From Paenibacillus sp. SYP-B4298 (GTDB lineage: Bacteria; Bacillota; Bacilli; Paenibacillales; Paenibacillaceae), in assembly GCF_027627475.1 (NCBI RefSeq), contig NZ_CP115484.1, forward strand, positions 3,456,001-3,520,000: DNA of 64,000 bases, in the 5' to 3' direction. This document shows positions 52,195-63,703 of the stretch, piece after piece; positions within the stretch are counted from its first letter, which is position 1, and every line of letters begins with the position of its first letter. The notes beneath the pieces were generated by a model. The model saw only the letters and a program-made list of their open reading frames with translations, did no database searches and was not told the origin of the DNA. Both the position numbers and the translations under genes were made by a program.

Positions 52195-52881
52195 ATGAAG
52201 AAAATGTTTTTGTCCGGTGTATTGTCTTTAGGTTTAATTCTTGGATCAGTCTCACCTGCTTTAGCTTCTAATGACATTGTGGTCCCACCAGACAAAATTT
52301 TGTCAATTGAATTAGGCCAGAGTATCCAGCATAACGCTATTAGTGAATCTCAAGCACTGGAGCCTTTCATCTCTGTAACTAATGGAAGGTTGAGCCTTGA
52401 TGAAGCAGGTAAAAATTTAGTATCATCAGAAACATATGCCTTAGTTGAAAGCGGAATTGAAGTTTTAAACAGTTCAATTGCTATCGGCGCATCTTTGATT
52501 GACCTTGACAAGAAAATCGTTGTACCTAACGGCAACTTTATTCCACCGACACAATCAGGCGAGCTGATTTCAGCAAGAGCAACCTTTGGTACGTACTGGT
52601 GGGGGGTTGCCTTGACCATGAACGAGTCGGAAACTAAAAACCTTATTTATTCTCTAAGACAAGTCGCTGCTGGTTTTGCCACAGAAGCTACCCTTGCCGG
52701 ATTGCTGATTAATCTTGTTGGAGGGCCCCAAATTTGGGCCGCTACTGCTGCTGGCGCTTTGGTTTCACTTGGCGCTTTACTAGTGTCTAATAGCTTAGAG
52801 CAATATAACAATTCCAAAGGGGTGACCTTGAACGTACATTGGCTATTAGTCCCCTACTATGAGGTAACAAAGAACAGCTAG
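52195..52881 (+). CDS. Secreted protein with a hydrophobic Gly-rich C-terminal half (toxin-like)
   Basis: 228 residues. A signal peptide (MKKMFLSGVLSLGLILGSVS, cleavage after ALA) precedes a mature domain of about 110 polar residues. A hydrophobic Gly/Ala-rich stretch follows (about 155-205: FATEATLAGLLINLVGG and the next 30 residues) and an aromatic end NVHWLLVPYYEV. Pore-forming bacteriocins and phage-associated secreted proteins show this layout. A three-helix membrane protein follows after 35 bases. GGGAGAG lies upstream. Low GC, unlike the core genome. Toxin role is inference. Confidence 0.55.
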   Translation: MKKMFLSGVLSLGLILGSVSPALASNDIVVPPDKILSIELGQSIQHNAISESQALEPFISVTNGRLSLDEAGKNLVSSETYALVESGIEVLNSSIAIGASLIDLDKKIVVPNGNFIPPTQSGELISARATFGTYWWGVALTMNESETKNLIYSLRQVAAGFATEATLAGLLINLVGGPQIWAATAAGALVSLGALLVSNSLEQYNNSKGVTLNVHWLLVPYYEVTKNS

Positions 52882-52915
52882 AATCATAACATAATGATTA
52901 AAGGGGTGCGTTAAT

Positions 52916-53179
52916 ATGTCCACCTTAGCGATTGCATTAATTAGTATTTTTGCACTTATAGGCTTTTATGTTGTTATAGCTGTACTGATTATTCGCATGA
53001 TTTTCAAAAAAGCTAAACGGCCAAATTATATGAGTAGCATTTTCGTTTTATCCATTGTTCTTGTTGGAGCTATTGTTGACTGGGTACTTTATCAAAAAGA
53101 TTTCATTCCTTTTACATCAGCTCTAATGATTATTTTCTTTTCCGCTATAGTTGCTCGACATAAAAGACTTCAAAATTAA
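52916..53179 (+). CDS. Small membrane protein, possible immunity partner
   Basis: 87 residues, almost entirely membrane helices (about 5-30, 41-60, 65-80) with a basic end RHKRLQN. AAAGGGGTG before the ATG. Its position directly after a secreted toxin-like gene, and the terminator that closes the pair, fit a dedicated immunity protein. No family recognised. Confidence 0.5.
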   Translation: MSTLAIALISIFALIGFYVVIAVLIIRMIFKKAKRPNYMSSIFVLSIVLVGAIVDWVLYQKDFIPFTSALMIIFFSAIVARHKRLQN

Positions 53180-53205
53180 GTTTCATCGCTCAAGAACCAC
53201 TCTCT

Positions 53206-53236
53206 AAGGCCGCTTGAAGTTACATAGCGGTCTTTT
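53206..53236 (+). terminator. Terminator of the secreted-protein/membrane-protein pair
   Basis: AAGGCCGCT and AGCGGTCTT pair (one G-U) and are followed by TTTTTC. Confidence 0.75.
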
Positions 53237-53344
53237 TCTTGAGTTATGTCGGTTTTGGCTAGAGAGAGATGCGAACGCGCATTCTTAGCAACGCTTTATC
53301 CTCTCCTTTTCTTCCTAGCGGTTCGTTTCTGTTAAACATCAAAA

Positions 53345-53376
53345 AGCCCCAAAGCCTTAAAATGGCTTCTGGGGCT
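53345..53376 (-). terminator. Hairpin with minus-strand U-run
   Basis: AGCCCC and GGGGCT, with inner AGCC/GGCT, and a T-run on the minus strand. No minus-strand gene is left in front of it; probably a relic of a lost island gene. Confidence 0.6.
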
Positions 53377-53383
53377 TCATGCT

Positions 53384-53650
53384 ATGAATATATTTCACCC
53401 AACAATTCCCAAGAATATGAGAAGAAAAGAGGGGTGTTATACGTGCTTAGTTACAAAACACGGATCGCATCGTAGTAGCAGAACCACAACAACAACTTTT
53501 ATAATTGCGTCAGCAAGTCTAGTCTTCGTGTCAAAACGTCTCGGGCATAAGACGATCAAAACCACCGCGGACACCTACCTCTCAATAACCCAGAAAATTG
53601 AAGAAGACGAACTCAAAAAGTTCGCCTCCTACACCAAAAGAAAAATCTGA
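53384..53650 (+). pseudogene. Tyrosine-recombinase (integrase) C-terminal remnant
   Basis: The second half of this 88-codon frame, SKRLGHKTIKTTADTYLSI followed by a Glu/Lys-rich end, carries the conserved C-terminal RLGH..I.TT..TY motif of phage and ICE integrases with the catalytic Tyr. The first half does not match, and the core Arg and most of the catalytic domain are missing. It lies at the right edge of the island, 80 bases from sufB, as expected for an integrase beside its attachment site. Confidence 0.7.
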
Positions 53651-53700
53651 ATCGGCACGAAATCGGCACAAACGATTTCTGCCGCTATATAAGAAGCCTA

Positions 53701-53726
53701 GAAACCCTTGTTGCAACAAGGGTTTC
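53701..53726. terminator. Terminator of the suf operon (perfect palindrome)
   Basis: GAAACCCTTGTTG and CAACAAGGGTTTC form a perfect 26-base palindrome seven bases after the sufB stop. The island's right edge is between the integrase remnant and this palindrome, so the suf 3' region may have been the insertion target. Confidence 0.75.
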
Positions 53727-53732
53727 GGCTAA

Positions 53733-55130
53733 TTACCCAATACTGCCCTCCATCTCGAATTTGATGAGACGGTTCATCTCAACCGCATACTCCATCGGCA
53801 GCTCCTTGGTGAACGGCTCGATGAAGCCCATGACGATCATCTGCGTCGCTTCCGCTTCCGAGAGGCCGCGGCTCATCAGGTAGAACAGTTGATCCTCGGA
53901 TACCTTGGATACCGTCGCCTCATGCTCCAGCACGATGTTGTCGTTCAGTATCTCGTTGTACGGAATCGTATCGGAGGTCGACTCGTTATCCAGGATGAGC
54001 GTATCGCACTTGATATTCGCCTTGGAGCCTTCCGAGTTGCGACCGAAGGAAGCCAGACCGCGATAGGTCACCTTGCCTCCGTGCTTGCTGATCGACTTGG
54101 ATACGATCGTCGAGGTCGTATCCGGGGCCAGGTGAATCATCTTCGCGCCTGCATCCTGATGCTGGCCCTTGCCCGCTACAGCAATGGACAGTACCATTCC
54201 CTTCGCGCCGCGGCCTCTGAGCACTACCGCTGGATATTTCATCGTCAGCTTGGAGCCGATGTTGCCATCTACCCATTCCATCGTCGCATTTTCATCCGCA
54301 ACCGCGCGCTTCGTCACGAGGTTGTAGATGTTAGGCGCCCAGTTCTGGATGGTCGTGTAACGCACACGCGCATTCTTCTTACAGAGAATCTCGACAACCG
54401 CGCTATGCAGGGAGTTCGTGCTGTATACCGGAGCGGTACAGCCCTCTACATAGTGAACGAAGCTGTCCTCATCGGCAATAATGAGCGTGCGCTCGAATTG
54501 ACCCATGTTCTCCGAGTTGATGCGGAAGTAAGCCTGCAACGGGATTTCGCATTTTACCCCCTTAGGCACATAGATGAAGCTGCCGCCCGACCAGACCGCG
54601 CTGTTCAGCGCCGCAAACTTGTTGTCGTTAGGTGGAATGATTGTACCGAAATACTCCTTGAAAATCTCTGGATGCTCGCGCAGCGCTGTATCTGTATCGG
54701 TGAAGATAACCCCCTGCTTCTCCAGATCCTCCTGCATGCTGTGGTAGACAACCTCAGACTCATATTGAGCCGATACACCGGCGAGGAACTTCTGCTCCGC
54801 CTCCGGAATGCCCAGCTTGTCGAAGGTCTCCTTGATCTCGGCTGGTACTTCCTCCCATGTCTTGCCCTGCTTCTCGGACGGACGAACATAGTACTGAATG
54901 TCGTCAAAATCCAGGTCGTCCAGCTTGCCACCCCATGTCGGCATCGGCATCTTGTTGAACTGCTCCAGCGACTTGAGGCGGAATTCGAGCATCCACTCCG
55001 GCTCGTTCTTCATCTCGGAGATTGTTCTGACAATCTCAGGAGTCAGACCTTTACCGGACTGGAATACGGCCTTGTGCTCGTCGCGAAAGCCGTATTTGTA
55101 CTCCTCCATCTCTGGCATTTTTTTAGCCAT
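53733..55130 (-). CDS. sufB: Fe-S cluster scaffold protein SufB
   Basis: 465 residues, full length for SufB. The segments [20 protein letters not shown] and [20 protein letters not shown], and the C-terminal [20 protein letters not shown], are characteristic. With SufC and SufD it forms the SufBC2D scaffold on which iron-sulfur clusters are built in the cytoplasm. It is the last gene of sufCDSUB. A long frame on the opposite strand is a shadow. Confidence 0.97.
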   Translation of the reverse strand: MAKKMPEMEEYKYGFRDEHKAVFQSGKGLTPEIVRTISEMKNEPEWMLEFRLKSLEQFNKMPMPTWGGKLDDLDFDDIQYYVRPSEKQGKTWEEVPAEIKETFDKLGIPEAEQKFLAGVSAQYESEVVYHSMQEDLEKQGVIFTDTDTALREHPEIFKEYFGTIIPPNDNKFAALNSAVWSGGSFIYVPKGVKCEIPLQAYFRINSENMGQFERTLIIADEDSFVHYVEGCTAPVYSTNSLHSAVVEILCKKNARVRYTTIQNWAPNIYNLVTKRAVADENATMEWVDGNIGSKLTMKYPAVVLRGRGAKGMVLSIAVAGKGQHQDAGAKMIHLAPDTTSTIVSKSISKHGGKVTYRGLASFGRNSEGSKANIKCDTLILDNESTSDTIPYNEILNDNIVLEHEATVSKVSEDQLFYLMSRGLSEAEATQMIVMGFIEPFTKELPMEYAVEMNRLIKFEMEGSIG

Positions 55131-55157
55131 GGCTTGTTACCTCCTATATTTCATAAA

Positions 55158-58100
<2,943 letters not shown>

Positions 58101-58123
58101 TATGCTCAGACTCCCTTCTCTCC

Positions 58124-58903
58124 TCAGGCTTGGCCGACAGTCTCGTCGATGATGCCGAGTTCTTCCTTGACCCAGTCATAGCCTTCGTTCTCCAGACGCT
58201 CCGCCAGCTCCGGTCCGCCGGACTTGACGATGCGGCCCTGCATCATGACATGGACAAAGTCAGGAGTAATATAGTTCAGGAGCCGCTGATAGTGCGTAAT
58301 AATCAAGAAGCCGCGGTCCTCTGCGCGCATGCTGTTCACACCAGCCGCTACAATCTTCAGTGCGTCGATGTCCAGACCCGAGTCAATCTCGTCCAGGATA
58401 ACAATCTTCGGATCGAGCATCAGCATTTGCAGAATTTCATTACGCTTCTTCTCGCCGCCGGAGAAGCCTTCATTCAGATAACGATGGGCAAATTCAGGAT
58501 TCATGTCCAGTTCCTTCATCTTGCCTTCCATTTGACGGATGAACTTGATGAGGGAAATCTCGTTGCCTTCACCGCGGCGCGCGTTGATGGCGCTGCGCAG
58601 GAAGTCAGAATTCGTAACACCTGCGATCTCGCTTGGATACTGCATCGCCAGGAACAGTCCCGCGCGCGCGCGCTCGTCCACTTCCATCTCCAGCAGATCC
58701 TCGCCGTTAATCGTTGCTTCCCCTTCGGTCACTTCATACTTGGGATGGCCCATCAGCGCGGAAGCCAGCGTGCTTTTCCCCGTTCCGTTCGGACCCATGA
58801 TAGCATGAATCTCGCCGCCCTTGATCTCAAGATTGATCCCCTTGAGGATCTCCTTCCCCTCGATCGTTGCCTTCAGGTTATTCAGGACAAATTGTGTAGA
58901 CAT
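58124..58903 (-). CDS. sufC: SufC ATPase
   Basis: 259 residues, ABC-type ATPase. Walker [12 protein letters not shown] (about 37-47), the SufC-type signature [13 protein letters not shown] and Walker [15 protein letters not shown] are intact. It powers conformational change of the SufBD scaffold. Start: ATG at 58903, with GGAAGGAG 11 bases upstream; the frame is open to 58975 without a site. First gene of the operon, below a Fur-like box. Confidence 0.97.
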   Translation of the reverse strand: MSTQFVLNNLKATIEGKEILKGINLEIKGGEIHAIMGPNGTGKSTLASALMGHPKYEVTEGEATINGEDLLEMEVDERARAGLFLAMQYPSEIAGVTNSDFLRSAINARRGEGNEISLIKFIRQMEGKMKELDMNPEFAHRYLNEGFSGGEKKRNEILQMLMLDPKIVILDEIDSGLDIDALKIVAAGVNSMRAEDRGFLIITHYQRLLNYITPDFVHVMMQGRIVKSGGPELAERLENEGYDWVKEELGIIDETVGQA

Positions 58904-58955
58904 GTTCTTATAGACTCCTTCCACAGCGCTAAAGTTATTTAAAGTGATTTTTATT

Positions 58956-58984
58956 TGATTCTCAATGATTCTCAATAATCATTC
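58956..58984 (-). promoter_or_regulatory. Fur-like box and suf promoter
   Basis: The minus strand reads TGAGAATCATTGAGAATCA, overlapping repeats of the GAGAAT/ATCATT type that fit the 7-1-7 Fur motif (TGATAATNATTATCA) at about 11 of 14 fixed positions. The second TTGAGA also works as a -35 box, with TTAAAT 17 bases downstream, so a bound repressor would cover the promoter. Confidence 0.4.
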
Positions 58985-59005
58985 TATCTTAGTTCTTGCT
59001 ACAAA

Positions 59006-59608
59006 TCAATCATGACCTGCAAGAGAAAGCGCCGATTTAATGCTTTGGACGCGAGAGGCGTACTCTTCATCGCTCAAAACGGGCACCGCCTGGCGGACGA
59101 TAGGCCCGCCTTCCAATGTTACCCACGACTTGCAGCCCGTATACTCCGGGCGCATCGGCAGCTCCACCTTGTCTGTCAGACGGTAGACGCGCACCAGCAG
59201 CAAGTGCAGCGGCTTCCTCGGCTTCCACTTCAGCCGCTCCTCTGCGAACTCATCTGTCCATATATGATCGTCTCGCAGCCTCTCCAGAACCTTCTGATCG
59301 GTAATCCCGATCTCATCCGTTACTTCCCCATAAGCCTCCAGCTCGATCTCCTGCCCATCCTGCCGCCAGTGCTCCAGCACCTTCTCCAGCCGATGCTGCT
59401 CGCCTGGCTTCAATAGATGAAGCTTCTGGTGCTCATACGCTGGCAGTAAATAAAACTGTGGACTGATCAGCTTAAAATCCCGGGTTTCCTCGACAATTCC
59501 GCCCTTGCGGAGCAGCAAGATCTGCGTTCCATCCAGCAGAGCCTGAATCGTCACCGCCCAATCCCTAAGAGCGATCGCATTCGACACCTCGACTGATCCC
59601 TTAGCCAT
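59006..59608 (-). CDS. DUF1802 family protein
   Basis: 200 residues, cytoplasmic. The opening ALRDWAVTIQALLDGTQILL followed by LRKGGI and the FYLLPAYEHQ block are the DUF1802 signature. The function of the family is unknown. AAGGGGGAC lies before the ATG. It is upstream of sufC on the same strand, separated by the suf promoter. Confidence 0.8.
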   Translation of the reverse strand: MAKGSVEVSNAIALRDWAVTIQALLDGTQILLLRKGGIVEETRDFKLISPQFYLLPAYEHQKLHLLKPGEQHRLEKVLEHWRQDGQEIELEAYGEVTDEIGITDQKVLERLRDDHIWTDEFAEERLKWKPRKPLHLLLVRVYRLTDKVELPMRPEYTGCKSWVTLEGGPIVRQAVPVLSDEEYASRVQSIKSALSLAGHD

Positions 59609-59660
59609 CGTTCGTCCCCCTTATTCGCGTTCTATCGTCCTATTATAACAAAAGCAGGTA

Positions 59661-59689
59661 TTCCAACGTGAAAAAATATTCGATATACT
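59661..59689 (+). promoter_or_regulatory. Candidate mtnKA promoter
   Basis: TTCCAA (-35, weak) and TATACT (-10) are separated by 17 bases. Transcription would start near 59696 and give a leader of about 90 bases. Confidence 0.45.
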
Positions 59690-59705
59690 AGAAAGAATGA
59701 AAGCC

Positions 59706-59762
59706 CCAAGGCGGGTGTCGACTTCACAACAAGAGACAGACGCTGGCTTGGCCTTCAAGCCC
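59706..59762 (+). ncRNA. Structured mtnKA leader with two competing hairpins
   Basis: CCAAG (59706-59710) pairs with CTTGG (59747-59751), and the GCGGGTGTC/GACAGACGC arms extend this stem. GGCTTG (59745-59750) can instead pair with CAAGCC (59757-59762), followed by CTATAATTTT. The two pairings exclude each other, as in riboswitch expression platforms. The conserved core of the SAM-I (S-box) riboswitch that controls mtnKA in Bacillus is not present. Function inferred. Confidence 0.35.
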
Positions 59763-59788
59763 TATAATTTTGTGGAGGTGGACTATTC

Positions 59789-60994
59789 GTGTCGTCTTAT
59801 CACCCATTAACCGAACAAGAAGCGATTGACATGGCCCGGTCCTTACCGGATTTTTTTGCCCCGGATGCGCAGTTGACCAGCAGTGAGATCGGGGATGGCA
59901 ATCTGAACCTTGTGTTTCATATTAAGGATACAGCCAGCGGCAAGGGGCTGATCCTCAAGCAGGCGCTGCCCTATGCCAAGGTGGTTGGCGAATCCTGGCC
60001 GCTGACTCTCGACCGCGCGCGCATCGAGAGCGAGGCGCTGATCATTCAGGGGCGGCTCGCGCCAGGGCTTGTCCCGCAAGTGTACCACTATGATCAAGAG
60101 CTCGCGCTGACCATTATGGAGGATCTGAGCGACCATACCATTATGCGTCGCGGGCTGATGAGCGGGGATCATTATCCGCGGTTTGCCGAGGATATATCCG
60201 ATTTCATGTCGGCCACGCTGTTCTATACCTCCGATCTGGGCATGAACCAGCAGGAGAAGAAGCGGCTGGCTGGCAGCTTCATTAATCCGGAGCTATGCAA
60301 AATTACCGAGGATCTGATCTTCGACGATCCGTACACCGATTCGCCGAACAATAACTGCGAAGCGGCGATTGCAGACGAGGCGAAGGCGCTGCAGACAGAT
60401 GAGGAGCTGCATTTCGAGGTGGCGCTGCTGCGCCAGAAATTTCTGACCGAAGGACAGGCGCTGCTCCATGGCGATCTGCATACCGGCAGCATCTTCGTAA
60501 CCGCGGAATCTACCAAAGTGATCGATCCCGAGTTCGCTTACTTCGGGCCGATAGGCTATGATGTGGGTGCTGTAATCTCCAACCTGCTGCTGAACTATGC
60601 GGGTCAGGAGCAGTGGAGCAGTGATGAAGCGCGCGAGCGCTATCGCAGCTACCTGCTGCAAACGGTCATTGACGTATGGGAGCAATTCGAGCGCAAATTC
60701 CGCAAGCTGTGGGAGGAGCATGGCGTAGACCGACTGGCCAATACAGCGGCGGGCTACAAGGATTACTATATGAAGCGTCTGCTGCAGGATACGATTGGCT
60801 ACACTGGCTGCAAGATGGTGCGGCGCATCGTCGGCCTGTCCCACGTTATCGACATTGATTCGATTACGGATGACGCCAAGCGTGAACGGGCGCAGCGGAT
60901 GGCGCTCGCTATAGGCAAGCAATTCATTAAGAGCAATCGCCAAGCCGGGTCGATTCACCACCTGGTTGACATTGTGATGAAAGGAATTGAATAG
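59789..60994 (+). CDS. mtnK: S-methyl-5-thioribose kinase MtnK
   Basis: 401 residues, full length. Kinase motifs: GDGNLNLVFHIKD (nucleotide loop), LLHGDLHTGSIFVT (catalytic loop) and VIDPEFAYFGPIGYDVG (metal-binding). It phosphorylates methylthioribose, the first step of methionine salvage after MTA breakdown. Start: GTG at 59789, seven bases after GGAGGTGG. mtnA begins one base after its stop codon. Confidence 0.96.
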   Translation: MSSYHPLTEQEAIDMARSLPDFFAPDAQLTSSEIGDGNLNLVFHIKDTASGKGLILKQALPYAKVVGESWPLTLDRARIESEALIIQGRLAPGLVPQVYHYDQELALTIMEDLSDHTIMRRGLMSGDHYPRFAEDISDFMSATLFYTSDLGMNQQEKKRLAGSFINPELCKITEDLIFDDPYTDSPNNNCEAAIADEAKALQTDEELHFEVALLRQKFLTEGQALLHGDLHTGSIFVTAESTKVIDPEFAYFGPIGYDVGAVISNLLLNYAGQEQWSSDEARERYRSYLLQTVIDVWEQFERKFRKLWEEHGVDRLANTAAGYKDYYMKRLLQDTIGYTGCKMVRRIVGLSHVIDIDSITDDAKRERAQRMALAIGKQFIKSNRQAGSIHHLVDIVMKGIE

Positions 60995-62056
60995 ATGATG
61001 ACGACTGAATATTCCGGGTTGCAATCGGTCATCTGGGCTGGAGAGCGTCTCGATCTGCTTGACCAGCGCCTGCTGCCGGGCGAGGTCGTCTATCTTCCAC
61101 TACAGACGGCTGAGGAGGTATGGGAGGCGATTCGCCACCTCAAGGTTCGCGGCGCTCCGGCGATCGGCATGACCGCCGCATATGGTGTCGTGCTCGGCAG
61201 CCGGGACGAGGCGGACTCGCTGCAGGCTTGGCATCAGACTGTGCTGCGGCAAGCGGACTATCTCGCCACCTCGCGCCCGACTGCTGTCAACCTGTTCTGG
61301 GCGCTCGATCGGATGAAGGTCAAGGCGGAGGAGCTGCTTGCTGCGGGGACAACGCTGGAGCTGGCGAAGCGGGCGCTGCTGGAGGAGGCGATTGCCATCC
61401 AGAGCGAGGATGAGGAGACCTGCCGCTTGATCGGCGAGCATGCGCTCGCGCTGTTCAAGGACGGCATGGGCGTGCTTACGCATTGCAATGCCGGGGGACT
61501 GGCAACGGCGAAGTATGGCACAGCACTGGCTCCGATCTATCTGGCGCATGAGAAGGGCATGAAGCTGTCCGTCTACGCCGACGAGACAAGGCCGGTGCTG
61601 CAGGGCGCACGGCTGACGGCGTTCGAGCTGCAGCAGGCGGGCGTTGATGTCACCTTGATCTGCGACAACATGGCTGGCATGGTCATGTCCAAGGGCTGGA
61701 TCGATGCGGTCATCGTCGGTACCGATCGCGTAGCAGCCAACGGCGATGTGGCGAACAAGATCGGCACCTACAGCGTCGCGGTGCTGGCCAAGGCGCACAA
61801 CATTCCGTTCTATGTCGCCTGCCCGCTGTCTACGATCGATCTGCATACCGCTTCTGGCGCAGAGATTCCGATTGAGGAGCGGCCGGATGAGGAGATTACC
61901 GAGGGCTTCGGCAAACGGACGGCGCCGGTAGGTGTGAAGGTATTCAATCCAGCCTTCGATATTACGCCGAATGACTATGTGAGCGGCATCATTACAGAGA
62001 AGGGCATCATCTACCCTCCCTATCATCTGAATCTGGCCAAGCTGTTTGAACAATAG
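60995..62056 (+). CDS. mtnA: Methylthioribose-1-phosphate isomerase MtnA
   Basis: 353 residues of the eIF2B/MtnA family. [16 protein letters not shown] near the N-terminus, [17 protein letters not shown] (with the catalytic Cys) and [20 protein letters not shown] (catalytic Asp) are intact. It converts methylthioribose-1-phosphate to methylthioribulose-1-phosphate, directly after MtnK. An oppositely oriented long frame is a shadow. Confidence 0.96.
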   Translation: MMTTEYSGLQSVIWAGERLDLLDQRLLPGEVVYLPLQTAEEVWEAIRHLKVRGAPAIGMTAAYGVVLGSRDEADSLQAWHQTVLRQADYLATSRPTAVNLFWALDRMKVKAEELLAAGTTLELAKRALLEEAIAIQSEDEETCRLIGEHALALFKDGMGVLTHCNAGGLATAKYGTALAPIYLAHEKGMKLSVYADETRPVLQGARLTAFELQQAGVDVTLICDNMAGMVMSKGWIDAVIVGTDRVAANGDVANKIGTYSVAVLAKAHNIPFYVACPLSTIDLHTASGAEIPIEERPDEEITEGFGKRTAPVGVKVFNPAFDITPNDYVSGIITEKGIIYPPYHLNLAKLFEQ

Positions 62057-62071
62057 CGGAGCAGCAGGAGC

Positions 62072-63103
62072 ATGATAGAGCCCGCCTCTCATCTCGCAAT
62101 TAGCTATTATCGCTATGGCGAGCCGTTGGATGTGCTGAGATTGACGCGCAAGCGTTCGGCTTCGCCTGGCAGAGGACAACTGGCGGTGCGCATGTTAGCC
62201 CGTCCGATCAATCCGTCCGATCTGATTCCGGTTCGCGGCGCGTATGCTCACCGGATTGCACTGCCTGCAATAGCCGGATATGAAGGTGTAGGAATCGTCG
62301 AGGCGGTAGGCGAGGATGTGCCGTCATCGTGGCTCGGGATGCGTGTTCTTCCACTGCGGGGAGAAGGAACCTGGCAGGACGTTGTCCTGTCCCCTGCCTG
62401 CTGGGCGGTGCGCATCCCTTCGTTGTTAAGCGATGAGGAGGCTTGTCAGCTATACATTAACCCGGTCACTGCATGGCTGCTGTTAACCGAGCGGTTGCGG
62501 CTGGCTCCGGGAGCGCTGCTCCTGCTCAATGCCGGCGCCTCGTCCTTCGCCAGAACGGCGGCGCAGTTGGCCCAGGAGCTAGGCATTCGGCTCGTATGCA
62601 TCCTGCGCGGCAGCAAGCCAGGCGAACAGGCGTTGCATAAGCTGAAGCTGCGCGAGCAGGAGCTGCTTCAATTAGGCGCCTGGCAGACAATAATCAGTGG
62701 CGATGGCCTGGAGCTAGAGCAGGAGCTATGCAGTTGGAACGGCGGGCTCGGTGCCGATGCTGCTATCGACTGCGTTGGCGGAGCGGAGGCGGCACGTCTG
62801 CTAAGCTATGTGCGCTGCGGCGGGCAGGCCGTCAGCATCGGCCTGCTGTCCGGCAAGCCATTCACCGGGTATGCGGAAGCCCAGCGGCGGCGGCTTCACT
62901 ACAGCAGCTTTCACCTCCGCCACTGGCTGGCCACGGTATCCCCGGCGGAGTGGCAGCTTGTCTTCGCCAGGCTGAATGAACTTATCTGCTCCCGCAGGCT
63001 TGTCCTGCCAGCAGTCGCAGCGAGCTACCCGCTTAGCCGCTTCCAGGACGCCCTGCGCGAGCAGGCACAGCCGGGACGAGCTGGGAAGCTGCTGTTGACC
63101 TGA
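62072..63103 (+). CDS. MDR-family NADPH-dependent oxidoreductase (trans-2-enoyl/quinone reductase-like)
   Basis: 343 residues, medium-chain dehydrogenase fold without zinc ligands. The N-terminal PINPSDLIPVRGAYAHRIAL and AIAGYEGVGIVEAVGEDV, and the cofactor domain LLLLNAGASSFARTAAQLA, resemble mitochondrial-type trans-2-enoyl reductases and quinone oxidoreductases. The substrate is unknown. It starts 15 bases after mtnA with a CAGGAGC site and is probably cotranscribed, though not a known salvage enzyme. Confidence 0.75.
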   Translation: MIEPASHLAISYYRYGEPLDVLRLTRKRSASPGRGQLAVRMLARPINPSDLIPVRGAYAHRIALPAIAGYEGVGIVEAVGEDVPSSWLGMRVLPLRGEGTWQDVVLSPACWAVRIPSLLSDEEACQLYINPVTAWLLLTERLRLAPGALLLLNAGASSFARTAAQLAQELGIRLVCILRGSKPGEQALHKLKLREQELLQLGAWQTIISGDGLELEQELCSWNGGLGADAAIDCVGGAEAARLLSYVRCGGQAVSIGLLSGKPFTGYAEAQRRRLHYSSFHLRHWLATVSPAEWQLVFARLNELICSRRLVLPAVAASYPLSRFQDALREQAQPGRAGKLLLT

Positions 63104-63400
63104 CCGTCTGAGGCAGCGGAACGACAAGATAGGATCAATTGCCACACGCAGCTCCCAGCGCGCGGTGACTGTGGCCGCGATCGGCCACAGCCGCCCCACT
63201 CGCTTGTTCCCGCACCGGGCACGCGCACGGCTTCGCGCTCCAGCTTCATCGCCCGCATGATCGAAGCCATGTCGCCGTCGTATGCAGCAATAAGGCCGTG
63301 CCTGGCTGCGCTGCTCCTGTTCATCGAGCATGGCGGCACTAGCCTGACATGGCCTTATCCTGTTCCTTGTGCAGACAGAGAACTCACGCGAGCGAGAACT
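63104..63400. other. Intergenic stretch with a GC-rich hairpin
   Basis: About 300 bases without a supportable gene. CTGTGGCC/GGCCACAG at 63169-63190 forms an 8-bp stem without a U-run. A protein-like minus-strand patch (LIAAYDGDMASIMRAMKLER near 63180-63300) has no coherent start or end. Confidence 0.3.
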
Positions 63401-63703
63401 CTACGCCATCAGCATGAGCGCGTCATACCCCTTCATCCCGACTGTGATGCCGAGCGACTCTGCTGCATCCGTTACAGACTCCAGCGGCGCAGCCAGCAGT
63501 TCATCCAGTGTGCGCACGCCTACAGCCCGTCCAGCGATAATACCTCTGTCCTTCAAGCGTTCGTTAAGAAGCCCGACATCGAGAGCGCCGCACATGATAT
63601 ACCCTCGATCAGTAGAAAGCGTCAACAGCGTCGTCTTAGGCAGCTTAACCTCCACCCCTAGGACAGTGATGTCCCCTACAGTGTACGGAACCATCCGAAT
63701 CAT
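63401..63703 (-). CDS. yunC: YunC family (DUF1805) protein
   Basis: 100 residues. VEVKLPKTTLLTLSTDRGYI followed by MCGALDVGLLNERL matches YunC (DUF1805), a small cytoplasmic protein of unknown function. AGGAGGATGG lies a few bases before the ATG. In Bacillus yunC is beside yunD; the YunD-like gene here is 16 kb away. Confidence 0.88.
   Translation of the reverse strand: MIRMVPYTVGDITVLGVEVKLPKTTLLTLSTDRGYIMCGALDVGLLNERLKDRGIIAGRAVGVRTLDELLAAPLESVTDAAESLGITVGMKGYDALMLMA

Noticed and set aside
59690-59788. SAM-I (S-box) riboswitch before mtnK
   Set aside because: None of the conserved core strings of the S-box is present and the leader is too short; only a generic structured leader is reported.
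61100-62179. Minus-strand open frame (about 359 codons) opposite mtnA
   Set aside because: Shadow of mtnA; translation is Arg/Leu/Gln-rich with no domain.
63025-63339. Minus-strand frame with protein-like patch
   Set aside because: Only about 30 codons look protein-like; no coherent start or stop, high-GC chance openness likely.
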